Shown in pieces: positions 25,801 to 39,100 of a DNA stretch of 64,000 nucleotides (its first letter is position 1; the number at the start of each line of letters is the position of its first letter). The notes below the pieces were generated by a model that saw only the letters and a program-made list of their open reading frames with translations, did no database searches and was not told the origin of the DNA. The DNA lies in assembly GCA_907165065.1 (NCBI GenBank), contig OU015525.1, forward strand, positions 41,274,037 to 41,338,036, read 5' to 3'. Position numbers and translations under genes: made by a program. The DNA is from Caprimulgus europaeus. Taxonomy: Eukaryota > Chordata > Aves > Caprimulgiformes > Caprimulgidae.

Positions 25801-26559
25801 ATTAAGGAGCTAAAGAATCAGGTGACCATTCATTTAGCACAAAGTAAAGATGATCAGGCTAAAATTAAGCCAGTGACCACAAACCTGACAAGATCCTAAC
25901 TCCCTACACAGACACATTGGTTTTACTATAAGTGAGTGGAAAATATATGGACAACAAAATACTCAGTTAATTACTCAGGGTTTTGTCTGAAGGACAAACT
26001 GGTCAAAGGCTGAAAAAAACCCCCAGTAATCTAGAATTCCAAAATAAAGTCAGACAGTGTCATAAATGCACATGGAACAATATTCTGTGTGATAAATTAT
26101 GAAATTAGGTATTTAATTGTTTCTGTTACAGACTACTACGTCATGTTAAAAGCATGTCTTACTTCTTAATCATTTATCTTCTTAATTACATGACATGAAG
26201 AAAACACTCCTGGAAGCTTCATCTAAAAAGTGTAAGTCCAAACTCACAATCTCATAACTAAAGCTAGCATTAGCTGGGAAGAAAAATCTGTATTAAAACC
26301 AATATGTAACCAAAGGAAAAATAGGCATAATACAAAATATGAGTTAGAAGCTAAGAATGACAAAATATTCAGAAGGTAAGCAAAACATTGTATTTACAAT
26401 AGATATTTATTCACTCATGTAAACAGCAAGAAGGTGTATTATTTTTTGTAGTGTATTTCAGAGAAAACAGACAAGTTCAGATAAATTTCTGTTCTACATT
26501 TGTGGAGAAAAACAACATATATCAGAAAATTCTAACAATTGCTAAGGAAAGCTTTAAAA
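16871..26559. other. Long intergenic stretch without recognisable genes
   Basis: Nearly 10 kb of mostly A/T-rich sequence in which I recognise no gene. Simple tracts include a G/T-rich run (17156-17215), a TG repeat (18320-18337), a second G/T-rich run (20548-20590) and an A-rich run near 26700. The block 23.8-25.1 kb has a few short frames, one with a charged coiled-coil-like end (near 23.9-24.03 kb), but no family motif. It may contain very old mobile-element remains that I cannot classify by eye. Confidence 0.5.
18320..18337. repeat. TG dinucleotide repeat
   Basis: A short pure TG tract directly following a T run. It is a simple repeat with no further meaning visible. Confidence 0.8.
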
Positions 26560-27245
26560 TATAGGAACAGAAGGTGTTTTTTAAATCAGCAGCTCCAGAT
26601 AGCTTACATCCAAGAATTTTAAGAGCTGGCAAAGACGACTTCTGTGCTGTTAATGTGGATTTTCCATAAGCATCGAGAAATCTGGGGAAGCTCAGGGAAA
26701 AAAAAAAAATCTCAAAGAAAGTTGAAGAGGTGCCAATACAAGAAAAAAAAAGAAAGAAAGGGACCATTTCAGGAACTTACTGTCAACCTCGCATTAATCC
26801 CAGGAAAAAAAAAACAACCGACTTCTTGATATAGGAACAAGAAATAAATGAGGAAATTCTACTTAAATTACACAGCTTAAATGTATGGAAAAATCTATCT
26901 TTTCAGACTGACTTTTTTTCCTCATGCAGTTGCAGCATACATTTGGTAGACAATAAGAGCAATGTTGATATAACACATTTGTACATTGACTTGTTCAGTA
27001 GGATACAGAAAAACCAGCATAGCTGTGCACGTATAGTTCATATTCAGTAAATTAAAACTAAGGTTACAGGTCATCAATGTGGAATCAGCCAGATATGTTT
27101 CTAATTGAATCCCACAGGTATTAGTTCTTGGCCACAAGCTACTCAGTATTTTATCAGGAAATAAAGTTTACCAAGAACATTCACAAATGCTCTAATAATG
27201 CAGCAAGATCGCTGGATTACTGGAAAATTAAGTGTTTCAGCATGA
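26560..27245 (+). mobile_element. Old CR1 LINE, reverse-transcriptase region, 5' part of interrupted copy
   Basis: A strongly degraded CR1 can be followed by residual motifs: APDSLHPRILR near 26590-26625 (from GPDGLHPRILRE), a diverged [17 protein letters not shown] segment near 26780-26810 (read as VNLALIPGK), a LYIDLFS remnant of LDFSKAF near 26985, and a PQG-SVLGP remnant near 27110-27140. Stops and indels are abundant. The sequence then jumps back to the GPDGLHP motif of a much better preserved CR1, so this copy was interrupted by a later insertion. Confidence 0.6.
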
Positions 27246-28772
27246 TCAATTAGACATTCACAAGTCTATGGGGCCGGATGGGCTCCACCCCAGGATACTG
27301 GGGGAGCTGGCAGAGGTGCTCGCCAAACCCTTTTCCATCATCTACCAACAGTCCTGGCTGACTGGGGAGGTTCCACCTGACTGGAGGGTGGCAAATGTGA
27401 CGCCCATTTACAAAAAGGAGAGAGGATCTGAGGAACTATAGGCCTGACAGTCTGACCTCAGTGCCAGGGAAGGTCATGGAGCAGATCATCTTGAGTGCTA
27501 TCACACAGCACACACAGGCCAACCTGGTGATCAGGCCCCACCAACATGGGTTTATGAAAGGCAGGTCCTGCCTGACTAACCTGATCTCCTTCTATGACAA
27601 GGTGACCCGCTTAGTGGACAAGAGAAAGGCTGTGGGTGTGGTGTACCTGGACTTCAGTAAAGCCTTTGACAACGTTTCCCACAGCATTCTGCTTGAGAAA
27701 CTGGCTGCCAACGGCCTGGATGGACATACTCTGTGTTGGGTTAAAATCTGTCTGGATGGCCGGGCCCAAGGAGTGGTGGTAAATGGAGTTAAATCCAGCT
27801 GGAGGTCAGTCACAAGGGGTGTTCCCCAGGGCTCGGTGTTGGGGCCAGTCCTGTTTAACATCTTTATCAATGATCTGGATGAAGGGATTGAGTGCACCCT
27901 CAGTAAATTCACAGGTGACACTAAACTGGGTGGAAGTGTTGATCTGCTTGAAGGTAGGAAGAATCTACAGAGGGACCTGGACAGGTTGGATCAATGGGTG
28001 GCAATCAACTGTATGAGGTTCAACAAGGCCAAGTGCTGGGTCCTGCACTTGGGCCACAACAAGCCCATGCAACGCTACAGGTTTGGGAAAGAGTGGCTGG
28101 AGAGCTGCCTGGCAGAAAAGGATCTGGGGATGTTGGTCAACAGCCGGCTAAACATGAGCCAGCAGTGTGCTCAGGTGGCCAAGAAGGCCAACAGCATCCT
28201 GGCCTGTATCAGAAATAGTGTGGCCAGGAGTAGGGAAGTCATCCTTCCCCTGCACTCAGCCTTGGTGAGGCCGCACCTTGAATACTGTGTCTGATTTTTG
28301 GGCCCCTCATTACCAGAAGGACACTGAGGCACTGGAGGGTGTCCAGAGAAGGGCAACAAAGGTGGTGAAGGGGCTGGAGAACAAGTGTTATGAGGAGCAG
28401 CTGAGGGAAGTGGGGTTGTTTACACTGGAGAAAAGGAGGATGAAGGGAGACCTTAACACTGTTTACAACTACCTGAAAGGAAGGTGTAGCAAGGTGGGTG
28501 TGTGTCTTTTCTCTCAGGTAACTAGTGATAGAACAAGAGGAAATGGCCTCAAATTGCACCAAGGGAGGTACAGATTGGATGTCAGGAAAAATTTCTTCAC
28601 TGCAAGGGTTCTCAGGCACTGGAATGGGCTGCCTAGGGAGGTGGTTGGGTCACTGCCCCTGGAGGCGTTTAAAAGATGGCCAGATGGGGTGCTCGGAGAT
28701 ATGGTTTAGTAGTGGGCAGGTACAGTGGGACTCAAAGGTCTTTTCCAACCAGGCGATTCTGTAATTCCATGA
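27246..28772 (+). mobile_element. Younger CR1 LINE, 5'-truncated, nested in older copy
   Basis: Well preserved CR1 3' part on the + strand. It begins at the SMGPDGLHPRIL motif, with a frame 27232-27441 and then a 277-codon open frame (27461-28294). This includes the palm motifs [22 protein letters not shown] and [11 protein letters not shown]. The catalytic FADD box reads FTGD, so one of the two aspartates is lost and the enzyme would be dead. The 3' UTR runs to a GGTCTTTTCCAACC block and a terminal GATTCTGTAATTCCATGATC repeat. It appears younger than the other copies in the intergenic region because a long frame survives. Confidence 0.9.
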
Positions 28773-28880
28773 TCAGTGTGAGATCATGTATTTAAGAGTG
28801 ATGAATGTAAAATGCTTATAGATGAAAAACTTTCTCAGGAAGTAGCTGGAATAGCTGATAACAGAGTAAACACTGGTTCC
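28773..28880 (+). mobile_element. Old CR1 LINE, 3' continuation after nested insertion
   Basis: Directly after the 3' end of the younger CR1, the sequence resumes with GTGTGAGATCATGTATTT, which fits the CR1 segment just after the RT domain (normally coding for CKVLHLG). This is where the older copy left off, in the same orientation. The similarity fades by about 28.88 kb. The call depends on a short diverged match, so it is tentative. Confidence 0.4.
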
Positions 28881-29860
28881 TTAAACATAAGCGAGTTCAA
28901 ATTTGTTAATAAGTGTTAAATGACTCAGAAAAACTACCAGAACCAAATGCTGCTTTCATTGCAGGGAGAAAGAGACCAGAGGAACAGGACTATCACAAAA
29001 CCAGATTTTTCAAGTACTGATCTCCAATGGCAAAAGGCATTTTTGCATTTCACGAAGCAGCACCAGGATGACAACTTCTGTATCCATGTTCATTGTAACT
29101 GCTTTATCAGAATATAGCATTTAGTCCAAATAAGTTACTAGTAAAACAGAGATTTCAAAAAGCAAGTACAAATGATCCATGCACAAAACAAGTCTAAATT
29201 GAACATCACAATGGAATAATTGTCATCCAAAAGTTAACTCCAGCATATGAGGTTGAAGGACCATACGAAGACTAATAGGGCACTTGGTAGGGGGAAAAAA
29301 AAAAAATGTATTAAGTACCGAGTGATAACCAAAATAAATTCATATTAAAACACCAAGCAGGTTTGTTGTTTTTTTGTTTGGTTTTGGTTTTTGGTTTTTT
29401 GTTTTTAAATAACTGTAGTAATTACTAAGCTTCTAAAGGTGGCAGTAGTTTTGCCAACATTATACATGTCTATGATTACTGGACAAAACAACAAATTAGA
29501 ATTAAAATATTATTTTTAAAAGATAATCACAGAGACCTTACTACAGGCCACAATTTAGTAACATGTAACATCTGTTTCTCCAGTTCAATAAATCTGTCAC
29601 GCAGTGATGTTAACTACAAACACTCTCAGCAAAATGCCTGTTTTGGGACTGACAATTATCAAGTGTCCAGGACACATCAGTGGCTGTTCTCATTCAAAAA
29701 CACCCCTCCAATGCTCAGTCTGAATAAATAAAGGGACTTCAATAAATAAAATTAATTTAAATTCTGAAATCGAAGAATGAATGAAACCAGCATTTTTACT
29801 TAAAGCTTCTGTTCTCACACCTGCACCTTCAGTAATGATTAAAAAAGGGAAAAAAACAAA
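28881..29860. other. Intergenic stretch upstream of RPS20
   Basis: No gene is seen. A G/T-rich simple tract lies at 29361-29405, with an A run near 29300. The composition turns sharply G/C-rich at about 29.88 kb, where the RPS20 CpG island begins. Confidence 0.6.
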
Positions 29861-30410
29861 CAAACAAAAGTGGGGTTGGGGGGGGAAGAAAAAGCCTTAG
29901 ACGGGAAGGGGCTCGCTGCCCCTGGAAGCGATAAAGCCCGGCTTGCGGATCGCATCCCGGTGCTTCCCCCAGCAGAAAGCCCAAGTCCACCAGCAACGGC
30001 AGCCGGGCGCAAGACGGCCCCGGGGCCTGGAGGGGACAAGCGCTGTGTCCCGCACGCCGCCGGCTGGGCCTGCCCCGCCGCAGGGCGCTCGGCAGCCCCA
30101 ACAATCACTCTCGCCACTGAGTCCGGTCCGCCCGGCACGTCCCACGGCGGGCCCCGGAGCTCAGCCCTGCCGGGGACGCGGCGGCCGCCCCTGCCCCTTG
30201 CCGCCGCCGAGCCCGGCTGGGCGGGCGGAGCCGGTCCCGGCCCCCGAACCCCTCTTTACTCGCCGCCAGCGCCGCGACCAGCGACCACGGAGCCGCTGCC
30301 GGCCGCGCAGGAAGCCATGGCCAACCCTGCTTCCCCTCCCCAGCGCTTCCGGGCCCGGGCTCGGCGGGTGAAAGGTCCCGCAGCGCCCGGATGGAGGCGG
30401 TGCCGCTCGC

Positions 30411-30450
30411 TATATAAGCGCCCCGCCGCCGGCGCGGCCTCCTCTCCCCG
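30411..30450 (+). promoter_or_regulatory. RPS20 core promoter: TATA box and TOP-like start
   Basis: TATATAAG lies at 30411-30418. About 25-30 nt downstream, at 30438-30449, is the pyrimidine tract CCTCCTCTCCCC, the expected position and type of a 5' terminal oligopyrimidine start as used by ribosomal protein genes for mTOR-dependent translation. The exact first base is inferred, not seen. Confidence 0.6.
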
Positions 30451-30547
30451 CGCTGCCTGCCACTGCCTCCTGGCTCACCGCTGTTCGCTGGGCCCCACAC
30501 CGCCCCTCGCCCGGGAATAAGTCGGTCAGGAAGGCTCCGCTGCCGCC

Positions 30548-33079
<2,532 letters not shown>

Positions 33080-33095
33080 ATGATGGTCATCCTTG

Positions 33096-33101
33096 AATAA
33101 A
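33096..33101 (+). terminator. RPS20 poly(A) signal
   Basis: AATAAA lies 17 nt after the RPS20 stop codon and is followed by a T-rich and TG-rich segment (TTTCATTGCTGTTTGTTTTC) suited to cleavage-stimulation binding. Confidence 0.85.
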
Positions 33102-34790
33102 GTTGATTTACAAATTTTCATTGCTGTTTGTTTTCATATGCGTGCCAAGAGCCTTGGGTAGCCCTGTGATGATTTTCATGAAGGACAGCAGAGATCATAA
33201 TCAAAATGCTGTGTGAGAGGGTTGTACGATATTTAAGGAAGAATATGACAGTTGTAAACATCAGGAGGATGAAACTTGGGCATTGTAGTTATATTGGAGG
33301 TTGGTGACTGTGTGGTGCAGCACTTAAATCTTACGGAAAATATATTTGTAATAATGTAACAACTGAAATCAGTCTATGCCCAGACAAGCAGCAGCATTAA
33401 AATCGACGTTTAGGTAGATTACCAAGTTTCCAATTCTTAGTTTTTGCGATGCAAGGCTGAACTAACACTCGGCTTACATGGCTTTTTCCCCCCCTCCCCC
33501 ATGCTTTTCACAGTCAGTGGATCCTGAGGATGTCAGTTACCAAACTTCATAATTTGTGGTGAATATGTTGAATTTAGCAAGTTCTTTCTTTAGACTTGCA
33601 TGTAGAGTCACAAAACTAAGCTGTGGAAGTTTCCAGTTGTCTTTCTAGGTTTAGATTTCCATAGGTTTGAATATTAAAGGTAATACTAAAGGTGAGCTTC
33701 ATATGTGAAGCAATAAAATGGCCGTTTTCATTGCTGCTACTTAGGCCTCTGAAGTTTGCTGGTGGGTGTTTTTGTTCTGAACACTAATCCTTAAAGGAGC
33801 TATGATTAATGCTTAAACCCACAAGACATAATGCCCTGAGTTAAATGAAAGAACACTTCTTAAATTTTGTCCATTTTAAGATCGGGTTGCTGCTTCTGCT
33901 TCAAACCCAGGAGAGATCCTGAATTCTAATTAAACAAGCAGGAGTGAGGAAACATGCGGTTGTGTGGACCTTGAGGTCCCATTTGTATTTGCCAAGACCT
34001 AAAACTGGCCAAAGCTTGAGGTTTTTACTCAAGGGATTCAAGAGTCCCTCACCTGCCTGCTTGTCTTAATTTCATTAAATGCAAAGCCTTAGAAGGATTC
34101 TATCCCTTTAGTTAGCAGTCTTAAGAGCTTTGGTAGAAGGGAGAGGTGAGAAACTTGGCTGCATTTACACACACAGTTTGTAACAAGCCTGCTTCCTTGG
34201 GAAACACTCAACTAAGCAGAGAGGAAAAAAACCTCTGTTGTCCTAAAGTTCAGATTCTGGTAATATGTTAAAATATAAACTGCCTGACAAATACTTCTAG
34301 CCTTAGTTTTAAAATTATTTGTATTTTATGGGGTGCTCTGAAAACCACGGTAAGAACTTTGTGACACCAGTCAGATAAACTGAGGCAGACAAGCGACAGA
34401 AGTGTCGCTACTAGCTGAGGCTGACTGACCTTTGTCAATTGCTATTGACTTTCACTCAAGTTGTCTTCCCTCTCCTTAACCAAATGGCCTCCTGACCGAA
34501 GCACTTGGAGGGGTCTAGGGAGGGGAGAGCGGGCTAGTTTTGACATAATTTATTTTTTTGATCTTTACTGTTGGTCAAAATATAATTGCTTTTTCTTGGC
34601 TTACAGCTGGCCGTGCGTGTGACTTACAGGGTACCCCTTAACATACCGCAAGTCCCATCGATGTTCTTTGAGCAGCTCTGGCTCTTAGAACAGCAAGTTT
34701 TCTGCACTCTTTTGAGCGTGTTTCTTTTTCACCTGCTTCCAGCTTACTCTTAAGGACAAATGCAGCTTTACCTTTGTGCCTGGGTCTTGC
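33102..34790. other. Intergenic stretch between RPS20 and the kinesin CpG island
   Basis: About 1.7 kb without a gene, RNA or repeat that I can recognise. The sequence is A/T-rich. It separates two genes transcribed in the same direction. Confidence 0.6.
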
Positions 34791-34794
34791 ACTA

Positions 34795-35850
34795 CGCAGA
34801 AATAACGCCGCCTCCCCGCTCCCTGGTCAGACGGGCCTGTACGCGAGGGGTTCCCGCTCTCTCCCAGGCACACGGACCATTTGCTGGTCGGAGGCGGCGG
34901 CCCGTCGGCGGGGAGTGGCTCCCGCCTGCCCCCGGCCGGGCCCAGCCCTCCGCCCCGCGCTCCGCCCGTCCCCGCCGCTCTGGCACCGCGTCAGGCGGCA
35001 GCTTTGCGGTTTGTTTGGGTTGTAGTTGGGTTACGACAACGCGGCGTGGGGCCGCAGCGGTTACACAACGGCCGCGGCGACTTTATGTAACTGTGCTGAT
35101 AGAAACAGCTCGGTACCAACGGCTGCCCCCCGCCGCAGGTGCCTGACCCCGGCCGCGGAGCTGCCGCTGCCCCCCGCCCCTTCCCGCTCACGCCGCTTCC
35201 CCACGCCGCTCCCCTCCCCCGTTCCCCCCCGCGCCTCCGTACGAACGGTAAATAAACCTGCGTCACGAGCACGCGCTGCAGACGCTCCCCCCGCTGTACT
35301 CCCGCCCGCGCGGCGTCGCGGCTGCTTTGCGCTGTGCAGCTGCGCCCCCTGCCGGGCGAAGGGAGCCAACGTCTCTGCCCGTCACCGCCGCTCCACCCCG
35401 CCCGCTCCCTCCCGTTCGGCCAATCAGCGCCCGTCTTCCTCCTCCCAAATGCTCCCGCCACCGCCCGCGTGGCAGAGTTTCGCGGGTTCTCGCGCGCGGC
35501 AAGGTAGCAGCCGTGGGTGCTGCGCGCATGAGGAGGCAGCGGCGGTTGGCGCTGTGGGAGCGCTTCCTCGGCGGGGCGGGGCGGGGCTCGAAGCCTCGCG
35601 GCGTCCGCGGGCAGCACTGCCCGATCCCGGGGGCCGCTGCCGCCTCCTTCGCCGCCGGTGGGCGGCCGCCGCCCTTGCGCTGAGGAGGCACGGCCAGGCG
35701 GGCGGTGGCTGCCCGGTACCCCGCAGTCGCCCCTTTCCTGTGTGCGAACGGGGCCTTGTCTGAGCCGAGGGCTGGTCGGTGCTGCGAGGCGAGGCGCGGC
35801 GGCCTCGGCGCGAGGAATGCGGGCATGGGCGTGATGGCTGAGTCCCTGGT
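34795..35850. promoter_or_regulatory. CpG island, probable kinesin promoter
   Basis: A second G/C- and CpG-rich block with many CCGCCC boxes. Inside it is a textbook CCAAT box, GGCCAATCAGC, with CCAAT at 35420-35424, and about 55 nt further an E2F-like TTTCGCGGG at 35478-35486 followed by TCTCGCGCGCGG. CCAAT (NF-Y) plus E2F-type sites are common in cell-cycle genes such as mitotic kinesins. There is no TATA box. Transcription probably begins after these sites, and a non-coding first exon must be spliced to the ATG exon near 36.13-36.14 kb. The first-exon donor is unresolved. Long frames on both strands in this block (up to 304 codons) look like CpG-island artefacts. Confidence 0.65.
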
Positions 35851-36146
35851 GCCTGGGGAGCGTTGGTCCTTTCAGGGGTGGGGGTCCCAGGCTGTGGCCC
35901 AGCACCTCCGGTTGGGTGAGAGCAGTGCCCAGCTGAGGCCATTAGTGTGCGTTCACTGCCACGTTTCTTGGTATAACCCAACTGGCAGTTGTGTTTTTAA
36001 GGTTCCTTCATACTCCCGAACTTTAGGGGCTTTATATGCAACTACCCTGGTCTCTCTTTTGGTCCCTGAGTATTTTTGCCTGTTCTGTGAGAAAATTATG
36101 AGCTTATTTTATTTTATTTTCCTTACAAGTACCTTTGCACAGCACA

Positions 36147-39100
36147 ATGGATGATGAAGGGGAAAATTATGCTTCTGCAGAAGTATCTGATATGTTGGAA
36201 TCCGTTTCTTTTCTGAACACAGAGGGTAAACTTTCACCCATGGAGTCAACGATATTGCCTAATACAGAGGAACAGGAGGTGTGGATTGTTTTGGGTTTTT
36301 TAAATATGTCTTCTGATTATGCTTTTTTTAAAGCTCTAATTCTGGCAAGTACTTATTTGGTAAGAGCTGCTGTGTTCCACTGTCCCTAAGAAAAGTTTGA
36401 TTCTTTTGGTTACTTCTCATTGCTTACAAACAGATCATAGCCAGTAGCAAATGCAGATCATCAGTGCTATGTGATGTATTGTGCTGAGCTTTTGCAATGA
36501 AGTAAAGGACTTGAGTAACTGGATGACTGTACTGATCTCTTAAGCTGAAAAAAAGATATAGATCCTTGTTGAAAGCTTGTTAGGTGCTTGGAAATAAAAA
36601 TCTATAATGCTGTGCTCTGTTAACACCTTTGAAGGCAGTATAGCCATCTCTGCTTTTTTAGAATGGTAGGCTTCCTGATTGACTTCCCTTAGGTGACTTA
36701 ATTTTGTAATAGTGGAGTGCTTGTTGTGGGAAGTCTGTGGAGAGCTCTGGTAAATCATTCTGCTGAATGAGTAAGTTGCCACAGTAGAGACTTTGAAGCT
36801 CCATGAGAAAGGAAGGAATGCTGGGATCCCTCTAAAAATCTCCCTGCTGTTATTGCTTCACCTGGATGGGGAGACCTTTCTATAATGGTACAGCATGGAA
36901 AGGCCTACCTTAGCACCTTAGAACTGTTTCATGATTGTTACCGTGAGGAAGACGAGGGTCTAGTGCCTGGATGGTGGTAATGAAGTGATCTCTTGAGGCT
37001 AGGTATGTGTTAACTGAACATGTTCCACAGAGGCAGTTGACACCTGGCTTATATTCAAGGATCTCCTCCTCCAAGCCCAGGAACGATGCATCCCATTAAA
37101 GAGGAAGGCAGGCAGAAACAGCAGGAGGCCTGCATGGATGGACAAGGAGCTCGTGAACAAACTTAGGATCAAAAAAGGAGCCTACAGAGGGTGGCAGGAA
37201 GGACGGGTGACCTGGGAAGAATACAGAGAAACTGCCCGAGTGGCCAGAGATCAGGTTAGGAAAGCCAAGGCCCTGACAGAATTAAATTCGGCCAGAGATG
37301 TCAAGGGCAACAAAAAAAGCTTCTACAGGTGTGTTGGGGAGAAAAGGAAAACTGGGGAAAATGTGGGCTCTCTCTGAATGGGAGATCTGGTCACCTGGGA
37401 CCTTGAGAAGGCTGAGGTGCTCAATGACATTTTTGCCTCAGTCTTCACCGGCAATGGCTCGTGCCACACTGCCCAAGTCCTAGAAAGCCAAGGAAGGGTC
37501 CAGGAGAATGAAAAGCCACCTAGTGTAGAAGACCAGGTTCGGGAGCACCTAAGGAACCTGAAGGTGCACAAGTCCATGGGACCTGATGGGATGCATCCGC
37601 GGGTTCTGAGGGAACTGACAGATGAAGTTGTAAAGCCACTATCCATCATGTTTGAGAAGTCCTGGCGGTCTGGTGAAGTTCCTGCAGACTGGAAAAAGGG
37701 AAACATAACCCCCATTTTTAAAAAGGGAAACAAGGAAGACCCAGGGAACTACAGGTCAGTCAGTCTCACCTCAGTGCCAGGCAAGATCATGGAGCAGATA
37801 CTCCTAGAAACTGCTGAGGCACGTGGAGATTGAGAAGGTGATTGGTGACAACCAACATGGCTTCACCAAGGGCAAATCGTGCCTGACCAATCTGGTGGCC
37901 TTTTATGATGGAGTTACAGCACTGGTGGACAAGGCTAAAGCAACTGATGTCATCTACCTGGACTTGTGCAAGGTGTTTGACACTGTCCTGCATGGCATCC
38001 TGGTCTATAAATTGGAAAAGTGGGCTTGATGGATGGACCACTCGGTGGATAAGGAACTGGCTGGATGGTCACACTGAAAGAGTTGTGGTCAACAGCTCAA
38101 AGTCTGAGTGGAAACCAGTGACGAGTGGTGTCCCTCAAGGCTTGGTATTGGGACCAGTGCTCTTCAACGTCTTTGTCAGTGACATGGACAGTGGGATTGA
38201 GTGCACCCTCAGCAAGTTTGCTGACAACACCAAGCTGAGTGGTGCAGTTGACACGCTGGAGGGATGGGATGCCATCCAGAGGGACCTTGACAGGCTTGAG
38301 AGGTGAGCCTGTGCCAACCTCATGAAGTTCAACAAGGCCAAAGGCAAGGTCCTGCATCTGGGTCGGGGCAATCGCAAGCACAAATACAGACTGGGTGATG
38401 AGTGGCTTGAGGCCAGCTCCGATGAGTAGGACTTGGGAGTGGTGGATGAGAAGCTGAACATGAGCCAGCAATGTGCACTTGCAGCCCAGAAGGCCAACTG
38501 TATCCTGGGCTGCATCAAGAGAAGCGTGGCCAGCAGGTCGAGGGAGGTGATTCTCCCCCTCTACTCCACTCTCGTAAGGCCCCACCTGGAGTACTGTGTC
38601 CAGGTCTGGAGCACCCAACACAAGAGAGACATGGACCAGCTAGAACGAGTCCAGAGGAGGCCACGAGGATGATCTGAGGGCTGGAGCACCTCTGCTGTGA
38701 GGACAGGCTGAGAGAGTTGGGGCTGTTCAGCCTGGAGAAGAGAAGGCTCCGGGGAGATCTTACAGAGGCCTTCCAGTACCTGAAGGGGCTACAAGAAAGC
38801 CGGGGAGGGACTTTTCCTAAGGGCAGGGAGTGACAGAACAAGGAGAAACAGCTTTAAGCTGAAAGAGGGAAGGTTTAGATTAGATATTAGGAAGAAATTC
38901 TTTCCTGTGAGCGTGGTGAGACACTGGAACAGGTTGCCCAAGGAAGCTGTGGGTTCCCCCTCCCTGGAAGTGTTCAAGGCCAGGTTGGATGAGGCTTTGA
39001 GCAGCCTGGTCTAGTGGAAGGTGTCCCTGCTCATGGCAGGGGGTTGGAACTAGATGATCTTTAAGGTCCCTTCCAACCCCAACCACTCTGTGATTCTATG

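Noticed and set aside
27461..28294. 277-codon frame as an active reverse transcriptase gene
   Set aside because: It belongs to a 5'-truncated CR1 copy, and the catalytic FADD box is mutated to FTGD.
34760..35981. Open frames of up to 304 codons on both strands in the second CpG island
   Set aside because: Same base-composition artefact as at RPS20. No recognisable domain and no supporting splice pattern. A divergent gene on the minus strand cannot be excluded but has no evidence.
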